This document shows positions 21,471 to 31,740 of a stretch of 64,000 nt of DNA, in pieces (positions within the stretch are counted from its first letter, which is position 1; each line of letters starts with the position of its first letter). The position numbers and the translations under genes were made by a program. The DNA is from Platanthera guangdongensis (Eukaryota; Streptophyta; Magnoliopsida; Asparagales; Orchidaceae): assembly GCA_039583875.1 (NCBI GenBank), contig CM077151.1, forward strand, positions 25,228,208 to 25,292,207. The letters run 5' to 3'. The notes beneath the pieces were generated by a model. The model had not been told where the DNA came from. It worked only from the letters and a program-made list of their open reading frames with translations, and did no database searches.

Positions 21471-22452
21471 CGGAACTCTCGTTGTCAATCAAGATCCAGG
21501 AGACGGTGTAGCCCTCGATGGCCGTCTGGATGACCAGCGTATCGCAGAACGGATCTTCATGATCTGGCGTGTCCTTCACCGAGAAGGTGATCTTCTTCTC
21601 CTGGGGCGGGGTTTGGGATGTCGAGGCGACGCTCCGTCGGTACATCACATGGAGGCTTGCCTTCTGAGTGGTTTCGACCCCTACTCCACCGTGGATCACT
21701 GTTATACCACCTCGGGGTCCGATATCGACCCGGTCCTCACATATGTCTTCCTCCCCCACTCTGGGTGGAACCTCTTCAACCTGCACCGGCGGCTGCTACT
21801 GGACAGGGCCTCTCGTCTCCCTCACTTCCAGGAACTCGGGGTAGGTAGCTGTGGCGTGATCATCCACCTGGTGGAAATCACAGTACGATAATGCTCCTCC
21901 TCCCCTCTATCAGCAGGCTCGGCGGTCTCTTTCATTGCCTCCTCCCCCTCTACATATTGTCAAGGCTTGTTGCAGTGGGGGTAGCAGCTGCCTAGGGGCT
22001 TGCCTCTAGAAGTTGAACCTCCCTTGGCCTCCATGGTAGTTCCCCTCATCTTGGATGAGACCGCTTCCTGGACCCTGAACGGGTCCTCCCTGCTGCCTCG
22101 AACCTGGCTCTGGACCTTCCCGAGGTCCCTAGAACCTATGAGCTCTCTACTCCGCTCTCCTTCTCCCCTCTTGATGTCTCAAGCCACCTTGCTCCTTCGA
22201 CTCTCACTCTGTCAACCTTGCCAACTTCTTGACAAACGCTGGGTTGGCCGCCTCAGTCGCTATCTCCTCCGCTGCCCTTTTCATCAGCTCCTCGAAGGAA
22301 AGGGGGGTGGGGTCCTTCGGGTCAGGTTCATCTTGAAGAACCCCTCGCGCAACCCCATCGTGAATGCCATTTGGAGGGCGTACCCCGGCATCTCCTAGAT
22401 ATCCAGGATCTCCTCTTAGAACCTGTCAAGGTAACGGGCCAGCGACTCCTCG
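21471..22452 (-). pseudogene. G-A gag C-terminus and protease start (broken)
   Basis: Minus-strand continuation of gag from 22452 (ARYLDRF, then MAFTMGLREGF) with stop codons and frameshifts. A histidine/cysteine finger region follows, then the frame starting at 21786, which is close in sequence to the inner Tat element (EDRVDIGPRGGITVIHGGVG; ITFSVKDTPDHEDPFCD). The protease motif reads LIDNESSVNVA, where DNGSS is expected, so the Gly beside the catalytic Asp is lost. The frame then enters the tandem repeats. It is non-functional. Confidence 0.75.
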
Positions 22453-22731
22453 TGTAACGTCCCCTGGGCCGTCCGTGGGCCTCAGCCCACTAGGCTTCCA
22501 TGAGACCGTTACCGGGCTGCAGCCCAAGCACCCTAACCCCTCTCCCTCCACAGGCGGGTTGTTGGTGGCCACAGCCTCCCTTTGATGAGTGAAATTCTCC
22601 CGTTAAGCGGACAGCACGGGGACTTCCTAGGAGGTCACCCATCCCAGGACTTCTCCAGCCCGAGCACGCTTAACTATGGAGTTCTTTCAACTCTCATCAC
22701 CAATTGAGCCAGCCAGCAAACTAAGTTACAC
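22453..22731 (-). mobile_element. Cassandra-like LTR with 5S rRNA-like promoter
   Basis: A 279-bp block with TGTAAC...GTTACA ends. On the minus strand it contains CAATTGGTGATGAG, then a stretch closely matching the 3' two-thirds of plant 5S rRNA (AACTCCATAGTTAAGCGTGC, GGGATGGGTGACCTCCTAGG, AAGTCCCCGTG) at about 22690-22605, which includes the internal Pol III control region. Cassandra TRIM elements are known for 5S sequences in their LTRs. The downstream body (CCAACAACC...GAGAGGGGTTAGGGTGC) is shared with the tRNA-type element at 37717-38345. It serves as the left end of the composite unit, and I infer minus orientation. Confidence 0.65.
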
Positions 22732-22892
22732 ATATGTTGTGTGTTTGTGCAAACCAAGTTATATGATTGAACTCCTGAATGTCCATGATATGAATGTAAA
22801 TTTATGTGTTTGAGGAACCCGCGTGTTCCTATTTTGCGTTGTTTGCTTGTGTACGACCGCTAATGTTTGTGTCTTGTCCACCTTTAGGTGAC

Positions 22893-23960
22893 ACGGAGTT
22901 GAGCTGGGAAGTCGGAGGCCCAACATTCTGATGAAAGTACGGCACCAGCCGCGGTGCCTACACCTCCACCGTCTGCGGAACATGTGTGTTTAGTTGCTGA
23001 GGCTTTGTTTTCCATGATCCAAGGACAGCCACTTAGGTAGGAACAACCGGCTGTGAGGCCAGAACAGGTGGCGGCAAGGCCTGAACCTGTAGTGGATGTG
23101 GCTCCTCGAGCGGCTGAGAAGCAGTTGACGCGGTTTATGAGTTTCCATCCGCCTACGTTTTCGGGAGCGGGAACTCCTACGCAGGCTGAGGATTGGCTAT
23201 CGCGCGTCAAGCGAATCATGACGGCGATTGGATCGGAGCAACATCAGAAAGTCACGTTAGCTACCTTCCTGCTCGAAGGAGAAGCTAGATTGTGGTGGGA
23301 CGAGATGGAGCTACATCACTTGGCGGGTCGTCCCTTAACACAAGTATCGATGGAAGAATTCTCCCAACTCTTCCTAGTGAAGCACCTTCCTGCGGCTCAA
23401 CGGATAGCCATGGAAAATGAATTCCAAAGGCTAACGCATGGTGATGGCAGTGTTGACGTGTACCTACATGAGTTTACACGCTTGGGGCGGTATGCGGGTT
23501 CTATTTTTGCTGATGAGCAGAGGAAGACAAATAGGTTCTATGAAGGACTGCGGGACGAGCTGAGGTTCCTGGTTTCTAGTTCTGTGAACCAAGGCTTTCA
23601 GGCGTTGGTCGACACTGCGAGCGCGCTGGAAAAAGATATGAAGAGGGTGCAGGGGAAGAGGGCTTTGGTTGTGACGTAACCGGAGTGGAAGGTGCCCCGA
23701 CCTGGGAAACCATTTTATAAGAAGTAATGGGGAAAGAAGTCCAAGACAAGTGGACAAGTTCCTTCATCAGTTGCATCGGGAGCAACGTAGGGGGCTACCT
23801 CAAGTTCGGATACTCGTACATGCTTTAATTGTGGACGGGTGGGGCATATAGCTCGAAAGTGTCGGGTACCGCCGAAGAATGAAAAGAAGGCTGGAGCGTC
23901 GTATGCGGAGAAGGGCAAGGCAGTAGTGGACTCCTCTACCTCGCAGGCGCAGCCCCGGGT
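22893..23960 (+). pseudogene. Tekay-type gag with zinc knuckle (broken)
   Basis: An open block (23053-23678) carries the retrotransposon gag domain: FHPPTFSGAGTPTQAEDWL, LEGEARLWWDEM, FSQLFLVKHLP and YLHEFTRLGRYAG. A stop at 23037-23039 and one at 23677-23679 interrupt the frame. Beyond, the CCHC knuckle CFNCGRVGHIARKC is intact near 23820-23861. Gag builds the virus-like particle in which reverse transcription occurs. Domain order is normal, but at least three in-frame stops make the copy inactive. Confidence 0.85.
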
Positions 23961-24075
23961 CTACAATATTGGCCTGTAGGAGGCCATCAAGCAGAGTAAC
24001 GTCGTCACATGTATGAGTTTAGTTTGGCATATTATATTGCTTGTATGCTTTGCTTAGTGCCTATGTGTTTGCGGT

Positions 24076-25071
24076 TTGTGTGTGTGTGACATGATTGGCA
24101 CATGTTTTGTGATGATTCGGGACACGCTAGCGCGAGCACTGTTTGATACGGGTGCGTCGTATTCTTTTCTGTCTAGCAAGTTCATAGCGAGACTTGGGAT
24201 ACCTAGTCGTGCAAAGACAGATAACGTCAGAGCGGTGTTGCCGAATGGCAGTTGGATTCTTGCGAACCAAGCTTGCGATGTGGCAGTCCAAATAGGAAGT
24301 CGGGATTTCAATTTGAATGCATCTGTATTGCTGATATCGGAATTCAACGTGATATTTGGTATGGATTGGCTTTCAGAGCAGCATACCATGATTGATTGTC
24401 AGTCCAAAGAAATCACGTTGGGCCAGAATACCGAACAGGAGACAAAGTTCGCAGGTATGCGAGGAGTGGGCGGGACGTTGCTGTCTGCACTCCAAGTAGT
24501 CAAGGCTGTTCGGAAGGGTGCGGAGTGTTACTTCGCACTGATTCTTGCTGTTGAGCCTAAGGCCAGTGTGTGCGAGGTTCCGATTGTGTCGGAATTTACA
24601 TATGCGTTTCCCAAGGATCTCCCTGGGCTACCACCCCAGCGGGAGATTGACTTCACGATCGAGTTGGTGCTAGGTGCGAAACATGTGGCCCGCTCGCCAT
24701 ATCGCGTCGCGCCGAAGGAGATGGCTGAGTTGAAGGTCCAAATACAAGAATTGCTGGAGCAAGGTTTTATACGCCCAAACATGTCATCTTGGAGCACGCA
24801 TGTGCTTTTTGTAAATAAGAAAGACGGTGGGTTGCAGTTATGTATTGATTATCATGAATTGAATAAGCTAACCGAGAAGAATAAATATCTGATACCCTGG
24901 ATTGATGAATTATTCGATCAGTTGGTGAGCTCGACTGACTATTCGAAGTTGGACTTGAAGTCTGGTTATTAAAAGTTGAGAATTCGGGAAAGTGACATTC
25001 CCAAAACCGCATTTGGAACGTGTTATGGGCACTATGAGTTCACAGTCATGCCATTTGGACTGTGCAATGCG
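24076..25071 (+). pseudogene. Tekay-type pol, protease and N-terminal RT
   Basis: The aspartic protease shows [13 protein letters not shown] (catalytic DTG intact) and later NVIFGMDWL. The RT N-terminus shows [33 protein letters not shown] and [12 protein letters not shown] stop follows at 24970-24972, then [10 protein letters not shown] continues. The frame is cut at 25071 by the inner Tat element (duplication ATGCG) and resumes at 51098. A segment of about 90 nt between the gag knuckle and protease (24005-24100) looks inserted or intronic. Confidence 0.85.
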
Positions 25072-25956
25072 TGTATAACCCCGTGTTCGTCGAGCAGGTC
25101 CCACCAGGAAGATCGAGCGGATCTAGCCCCGCGACCCGCACCCAAGCAGCAAGCAGACATACGGCAGGGGGGGCTGGTCCGCTCCCGCTCTCTTTAGGCG
25201 AGCGAGCCGGGCGAGACGGCTCCCCTACTCTCCCAATCGCTCAGATAATCGCCGACCAGAGCGGGGGTGCCCTTCGTCGCACCAGTACAAGCAGATAGGC
25301 TCGGCAACCCGTGACCAGCGAGCTGATCGGGGGATCGTGATGGCCACCAGCCCGCCCCTACACGCGACCTGGTCGCCTGTCCGCCCCGGCAGAGGACTGG
25401 CGGGTCGCAGCGGTCTGGCTCGCACTCGCCCAGGAAGCATAGGCGGGCCGCTGGAGCCAGGCCGTGCCCGCCTCCCGCGGAGGGGGGTTGGAGGCGAGCT
25501 GACTCTCCATGGGTGCGAATAGCTTCTCAGAACAGCGGAGCCACGCTGTTGGCAGACCAGGTTGGACTGCGCATAGCTGTTCAGGATAGCGGAGTTTGGC
25601 TGTTGGCAGACCCAACCCGGGGCTTTTTGGTATTTTCAGGTCAGTTCTTCTGGTTATTGGCAGTTCAGATTCCAAAAACTATAAATAAGACCCAAGGGGT
25701 ACCTCAGAAGGCACGCTTTGAGTGCCCCCTTGCTCCTGTTTTCAAGTGCTTTCTGAGGGTACCTTAGCTCGGCTTCTGGCTAAGGAGGGGAAGCGCTCAG
25801 AGATCTTCCGGGTTTGTGGTGGGACCTCCCTGTCGAGCCCTTGGGTCTGTTTCTCCTTGTCTTCTTTGTTGTTTTTCTTGCAGGAGTGAAGTAGGCGCGA
25901 GACCACCCCTTCCCCAAGGGTCGAACTCCACAGGAGGCCGGATTCCGGTTTCAACA
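25072..25956 (+). repeat. 5' LTR of G-B
   Basis: 885 bp, TGTATAACCCCG...GGTTTCAACA, with a TATA box (CTATAAATAA, 25679-25688). It is followed at 25957 by TTTTGGTGCGGTGAG, the candidate primer-binding site. I cannot name the matching tRNA. It differs from the 3' LTR mainly by a 20-25-bp insertion near 25280 and a handful of point changes. Confidence 0.9.
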
Positions 25957-26080
25957 TTTTGGTGCGGTGAGTGTGGAGCGTGGTCAGTGAAGAAAAGCTT
26001 CAGCGAGTTCAATGACAGGAGGACAGAGATCTGACAGGCAAGACTCGACCCCCCCCCCCCCCCCGCCTCTCGCAACGGTG

Positions 26081-27345
26081 GGGATGTTGGAAGACTTCAG
26101 TAATGAGGTGCTGGGCCTCGTTAAATTCGCACTCGGCGCGCGGGCCGAGTGCTCGACTCCGGCAGCCCAGATCGCGGCCGCCCCCTCTTTGGGCGAGTAC
26201 GCTCCCGGCCGGTGAGCTGGGAAGGAGGTGGCCGAGGAAGGCCGAGGGTGCGAGCTCCCGGGGCGCGAGCTTTTCCCCAGTTCGGCAGGCCGAGGCAGGT
26301 TCGGCGAGTTGGGCTCGCGAGACTCGCCGGCTCGCCCAGTGGGGGGAGGCAGTCCTTTCAGCGAGCTGGTCTCCTCAGCTCCAGTCCCAGATGGGTTCAG
26401 GGAACCCGAGATGTCCTACTACACCGGGAAGGGAGACCCGATCCAGCATGTCCAATGGTTCGAAGACGTGGTCTCCATCCGTCAGATGTCGGACGGATTC
26501 AAATGCCGACTCTTCGCCATCACCCTCCGAGAGAAGGCAAGGGAGTGGTTCCACCAGCTCCCGACCAGCTCCATCTACTGCTTTGAGGACCTGCGCCGAG
26601 GATTCATGCTAAGATTCACCACCTCGAAGAAGAGGAAGAAGGAGTCCGAGTCTCTGTTCCACATTAAGCAGGGAGTGAACGAGACGTTGGGAAGCTACGT
26701 GGACCGATTTCAGGAGGAAGTTACCCAAGTCCAGGAGATGTCGGGCCATAGTCTGATGATGGCTTTTACCCTAGGCCTGCAACAGGGTTTCGTCCGAATG
26801 GAGCTGAAGAGAGTTCCCCCCTCTCCTACGAGGAGTTGATGGAGAGGGCGGCAAGAGAAGTCGACGGGGAGGCGTCGAACCTGGAATTTGCGAGGAAATT
26901 GGCCAGGTGGGCAACTGAGGAGGAAAAGGAGTCGAAGGGAGGAAGAGGAGAGGAAGAGAGAAGAGGGGAGCCTAGGCAGAGGGAGCAAAGGCAGCTCCAG
27001 TGGCAGCAGCAGCCAAGGTGGGGGCACCAGGAGCCCGACCGTCGGCTGGGCTGGAGACCTGAATGGCAGGGGCGAGGGCCACCGAGAGGATACTATGGAA
27101 GGGGTCACCACCAGGGAAGGCAAGATCAGTTCCACCCTCCGGGCTGGAGGCAGGGCCAGAGGCCCCGGCTCCCCGATTAGGAGGAGGCCATGGCCATAGC
27201 TTTGGGAGCAAGGAGGGGGATCATGAGGAGGAGGAGAAGGGAGGTCAGGGTGAAGCTGTCCTATTGCGACTTCCATCAGGAAGGGGGGCACGCAACGGCC
27301 ACGTGCCCGGAATTCTTGGAGATGAGAGGGAATAGGGAGCGGCAG
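26081..27345 (+). pseudogene. G-B gag (frameshifted)
   Basis: The core frame 26228-26839 has MSYYTGKGDPIQHVQWFEDV, FAITLREKAREWFHQLP and FTTSKKRKK, the gag domain also found in G-A. A frame change falls on a run of six C (26816-26821). The continuation (26836 onward) is charged and Arg/Gln-rich, has an amber stop at 27178-27180, and ends in the finger-like YCDFHQEGGHATATCPEF (27258-27312). The gag probably began upstream near 26083, with an early stop at 26213. Only a few changes separate it from an open frame. Confidence 0.8.
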
Positions 27346-27830
27346 CAGCAGCAGCAGGAGGCGCGGCAAGAAGTGAGGATCGAGGAGGTCCTGCCTCGGG
27401 AGGAGGAGGATCGTTGCGAAGACCGGGTGGATGTCGGGACCCGAGGAGGGATCAGAGTGATCCACGGGGGAGTGGGGATCGAGGCTTCCCGCAAGGCAAG
27501 TCTCCACACCATGCACCGGCGGAGCATCGCCTCTACATCCCAGACCCCGCCACCGGAGGAGAGGATCACCTTCTCCAAGAGTGATATGCCAGACCACGAG
27601 GATCCGTTCTGTGATGCGCTGGTCATCAAGACCGCCATCGAGAATTTCACTGTCTCTCGGATCCTCGTGGACAACGGGAGCTTCATCAACATCGTCTTCA
27701 AAAAGGCGTTTGACGCGATGAAGGTGGAGGCTAAGAGGGTGTTGGCCTCAGACGGGCCCTTGTTCGGGTTCTCAGGAGAAAGGAAGGAAGTAGAGGGAGG
27801 AGTTGGCCTCCATGTCACCTTGGGGGGGGG
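27346..27830 (+). CDS. G-B protease region
   Basis: In the frame of 27190-27954, EDRVDVGTRGGIRVIHGGVG and ITFSKSDMPDHEDPFCD lead to the aspartic protease motif ILVDNGSFINIVF near 27660-27700. DNGS in place of DTGS is usual in Tat elements. The frame ends in a run of 15 G (27822-27836), after which RT continues in another frame. In the living element gag, protease and RT would be one polyprotein. Confidence 0.75.
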
Positions 27831-27863
27831 GGGGGGCAGTCCCGAAATTGCAAGTTCGTCATT

Positions 27864-29582
27864 GTGGACGCCCCCAGCAGCTACAGCGTCATCTTCAGGA
27901 GGCCCCTTATCAGCGCCTTCCGCTACGTCCCCTCATCTTTCCATCAGTGCTTGAAGTTCAACACTGAGGGGGTCCAGGTCAGGGTCAAGGGGGACCCAAA
28001 GGTGGTGTGGGAGTGTTATGTCACTGCGGTGAACACCATCTCCTGGCAGGAGGGCGCCGAGGAAATGGGGCGAAGGATGGAGGAGGTCGAGCAGGAAGCA
28101 GGAGGGGAGGAGCTGGGAGTGAAGGACTGCGCTGAGGAGGCGAAAGGGGGAGATCTTGAGGAGGTGGCCGAAGTGAGGGCCGTAGGAGGAGAGATGGAGG
28201 TAGAGGTCCTCGTTCCGGAGGAAGGGGATGCCGAAGGATGGGGGGAGCAATCCAAGCTGGAGGCAGCAGAGGAAGTGGTGGAGCTGGAGGTGCTCACCCG
28301 GGGAGGCAGGATGGAGAAGATCCGCGTCAGCGAGGGGCTGACCCCGGAGGGCCAAGGCAGGATGCTGGAGTGCATCCAGAAGAACGTGGACATCTTCGCT
28401 TGGAACGACGCGGAGATGCCGGGGGTTGACGCGGATGTGGCTTGCCACCGCCTCAACCTTGACTCGGGAACACGCCCCGTTCAGCAGAAAAAGAGATCCA
28501 CGGCAGACAAGCTGGCGGAGCCCATCAGGGAGGAGGTGGCAAAGCTTCTCAAGGCCGGCTTCGTGTCCGAGATTCAGTACCCGGGCTGGGTCTCCAACGT
28601 CGTCATGGTTAAAAAAGGAGACGGCCGATGGAGAATGTGTATCGATTTCTCCTTACTTAATAAAGCTTGTCCTAAGGACTGTTATCCTTTGCCTCGGATC
28701 GACGCGCTGGTTGACTCAGCCGTCGACTTTTCTGTAATGAGTTTTTTAGATGCCTTTTCAGGTTACCATCAGATCAGGATGCACCCCCCGGACATCAAGG
28801 ATGTCTCGTTCATCATAGGGGATGGATGCTACTGCTACAAGATGATGCCCTTCGGGCTGAAGAATGCTGGGGCAACCTACCAGAGAATGATGGATAGAGT
28901 CTTCAAGGAGCAGAGGGGGAGGAATCTGGAGGTGTATGTGGATGACCTCATGATCAAAAGCCGGGATGTGGACTCCCACCTCCGGGACCTGGAGAAGACC
29001 TTCATCACCCTGCGCAAATACAAGATGCGGCTGAATCCCCTAAAATGTGTCTTCGGGGCCAGCAGGGGAAAGTTCTTGGGGCACCTCCTCACCCTCGCAG
29101 GGGTCGAGCCCAACCCGGATAAGGTCAGGGCTATCTTGGAGCTGGGGTCCCCGCGGAATGCGAAGGAGGTCCAACGGCTGACGAGGAAGCTAGCAGGGCT
29201 GAGTCGCTTCCTATCTCGGGCAGGGGAGAAGTGTTCCCCCTTCTTCAAAACACTGAGGGGTGGTCAGAGGTTTGAATGGACCAAGGAATGCGAGGAGGCG
29301 TTCCAGGCCCTCAAGATGCAGTTGACACAGGCTCCGCTGCTCCAAGGGCCGAAGGAGGGGGAGGACCTGTTCTTATATCTCGGGATCGAGGCGGAGGCTC
29401 TGAGCTCCGTCTTGGTTCGAGAAGAGGGAAAGAGGCAGCTCCCTATTTATTACGTCAGTCAGGTCCTGAGGAAGGCCGAGCTCCGGTATCCGATCTTGGA
29501 GAAGCTAGCATTCTCCCTAATCATCTCGGCTCGGAGGCTGCGACCTTACTTCCAGGCACACTCAATCCGATTGGTGACCGAC
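27864..29582 (+). CDS. G-B reverse transcriptase and RNase H (5' part)
   Basis: An open frame of over 570 codons. After a Glu-rich linker come the RT motifs: EEVAKLLKAGFVSEIQYPGW, WRMCIDFSLLNKACPKDCYP, FLDAFSGYHQI, MPFGLKNAGATYQ and the catalytic EVYVDDLMIKS (near 28940). RNase H begins with LFLYLGIEAEALSSVLVREE and continues to SIRLVTDC, where the copia element inserts (duplication CCGAC, 29578-29582). The last nine or so codons of the open frame belong to the copia LTR. RT copies element RNA into cDNA, and RNase H removes the RNA strand. Confidence 0.9.
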
Positions 29583-31635
29583 TGTTGGGTACATTGGTTT
29601 AAATGTACCTGATTTGAAGAAGCCTCACTCAACTCAATGATATACATCAAAATGTATTTGATGTGTTGTTGAGTTACTTGTGCAGGTTAAGTATTTGCAG
29701 GAATAAAGCAAAAAGTTTCTAAGTCCATGTGTCGACACCCAGAGGAAAAGTGTCGACACTCAAGAAGACTTGTGTCGACACCCAGGCAAGCAGTGTCGAC
29801 ACTTGGAGTCATTGTGTCGACACCAGAGATGCTGAGTCGACACCAGACACAAAGTGTCGACACAAGGAGCTGTGTCGACACTCAATGAAGAAAAGTGCAG
29901 TGAAGCTGTGTCGACACTTAACAGCAGTGTCGACACCTAGAAGAACTGTGTCTACATCAGAAAGTGTCGACACTTGGAGCTGTGTCGACACTCAGCAAAA
30001 GTCAGCAGAGACTAAGTATAAGTGTCGACACTCAGAACAATGTGTCGACACTCAACAGTAGAGTCAGCACTTGAAGTAAGTGTCGACACCCAGAACAATG
30101 TGTCGACATTCAGCTGAAGACTCAACACTTGAAGAAAGTGTCGACACATGAAGATGTGTCGACACTTAGCAAAGAACAGCAAGATCAACAAAATATTCTA
30201 AGTACAAGTGTCGACACTAACGGGAATGTGTCGACACTCAGCTGAAGTCTCTACAGAAGAATCAAGTGTCGACACAAGGAGCTGTATCGACACTCAGCAA
30301 GTATCAACACTGAAGACTATGTGTCGGCACCAAGAAGCAGTGTCGACACTTAACAGATTCAACACATGAAGATGTGTCGACACAAAGGAGATGTGTCGAC
30401 ACTTAGAAGATTTCAGCAAAATACAGAAGATCAAGTACTTGTGTCGACACTCAATTTCAGTGTCGACACATGAAGCAGAAACTGTGTCGAGACATAGTAT
30501 CTACAACACAAGGAGTTGTGTCGACACCTTGTAGACTTGTGTCGACACTTACACAACTTGTGTCGACACTTGGTCTATAAGTGTCGACACTTAAAGACAG
30601 AAAGTCTCGACACTTTCAGACAGTTAGAGAACTTTCAAGAACTGACTGGATGACTTGACAGCTGTCGTTCCAGCCGGTCTACAGCACCTGTCAAAGATGT
30701 CAGAATTCAGTTATGTACCGGACCAGCCGGTTACCATGAAGAAGGCCTATAAATAGGCTCATACAGTCTACAGAAACTGTGATTGTGATTGTAAGAAGAA
30801 GTGGTTGTTCAAATTATTGATCAAGTATCTAACAAAGAAGATCTAGCTATTCCTTGAAGAATCAAGTGCAGATCTAAGAAGTTGGAGAGAGAGAGCTCCA
30901 TCCAAGAAATCAGCCGTTGGAACTAGGCTGAGAAGAAGGGTTCAGATTTATTCTGAATTCTAAGTGGCAGAGATCAAGGATCAACTGCAGAAGGAGTCAA
31001 TCTTATTGAGTTCTACTTTCAAGAAGCTTTAAAGAAAGCTAAGTCAGATTGATTTTAGCTGAGTTCTTCCAAGAACTCATCAAGAAACTCACAACTCCCC
31101 TCTCTTGTTTCTGGGTTGCTGAGTTACTATTTGTAAATTCATTTTTATCTTGTAAGATCTTTTGGATCTGAGTCTTGTAAGCCTGTAATTATAAAGGCTG
31201 AGTGTATGGCTTGAGAGCCTGAGTGTAGGAGATTGTAATCTCTGAGTGTAGGCCTTTTTGTGGCTGAGTGTAGGCCTTGCTGGCTGAGTGTAGGCCTTTG
31301 TGGCTGAGTGTAGGCTTTGTGGAAAAGCTGAGTTGTAGGGCCTTGGGCCTGAGGTGTAGGAACCAGTTTGGGTTCTGAGATAGTGGAGAAGTTTGGCCGA
31401 ATCTAGTACACTGCTAGATAGGCGAAGGGGGAAGTGGATGTACCCAAAGCTTGGGGAACCACTATAAAACTTTGTGTCTGCTGTGATTGTGATTTGCTGT
31501 GTAAGCTGTGTGATTGCTGTGCAAAAGTAGATATAAATCTGTGTTAGAAACTGATTGCTGCCATAAAAAGTTAAAAAGAATTTGGTCACCTATTCACCCC
31601 CCCCCCCTCTAGGTGTTTAGGTACTATATCTTTCA
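29583..31635 (+). repeat. 5' LTR of the copia element
   Basis: It starts TGTTGGGTACATTGG and ends TATATCTTTCA. U3 holds the GTGTCGACAC array (29728-30610), then a TATA box (TATAAATA, 30748-30755). The R/U5 part has about eight CTGAGTGTAGG repeats (31198-31330) and a run of C before the end. The 166-codon antisense frame 31089-31589 also occurs in the 3' LTR and looks like a repeat by-product. Confidence 0.95.
29728..30612 (+). promoter_or_regulatory. Array of GTGTCGACAC palindromes in U3
   Basis: About thirty exact copies of the TGTCGACA core, nearly always within GTGTCGACAC, plus several one-base variants, are spaced mostly 15-45 nt apart over 880 bp and end about 140 bp upstream of the TATA box. 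Spacer sequences differ, so the palindrome itself, not a long unit, is what is conserved. The same array is in the 3' LTR (41376-42260). The arrangement suggests multiple binding sites for a dimeric factor, but the factor is unknown. Confidence 0.85.
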
Positions 31636-31637
31636 AG

Positions 31638-31650
31638 TGGTATCAGAGGG
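31638..31650 (+). other. Primer-binding site (tRNA-Met)
   Basis: TGGTATCAGAGGG starts 2 nt after the 5' LTR and is complementary to the 3' end of plant initiator Met tRNA. Confidence 0.9.
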
Positions 31651-31740
31651 AGGTTCCTCAAAAAGGACTAACAGTCTGAGGAGATCCTGATTGGCAGATT
31701 CAGTCTAAGTCAAATTACATATTCAAGAAAATCAAGAACT

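Noticed and set aside
22605..22690. 5S rRNA gene
   Set aside because: Only part of 5S is present, with many changes, inside a TG...CA block. It fits a Cassandra-like LTR better.
25072..25700. Open frames in the LTR on both strands (repeated at 50200-50811)
   Set aside because: They lie wholly within the LTR, occur in both LTR copies and carry no domain.
29729..30061. ORF of Val-Asp-Thr/Ser-Thr repeats (also 41378-41710)
   Set aside because: Translation of the GTGTCGACAC array, a regulatory repeat and not a protein gene.
29728..30612. CRISPR-like array of short repeats and spacers
   Set aside because: Repeats are only 10 bp and spacing is irregular in a plant LTR with no cas genes. The resemblance is superficial.
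31089..31589. 166-codon antisense ORF present twice (also 42737-43237)
   Set aside because: It is preserved because both copies lie in nearly identical LTRs. The sequence reads through CTGAGTGTAGG repeats and has no domain.
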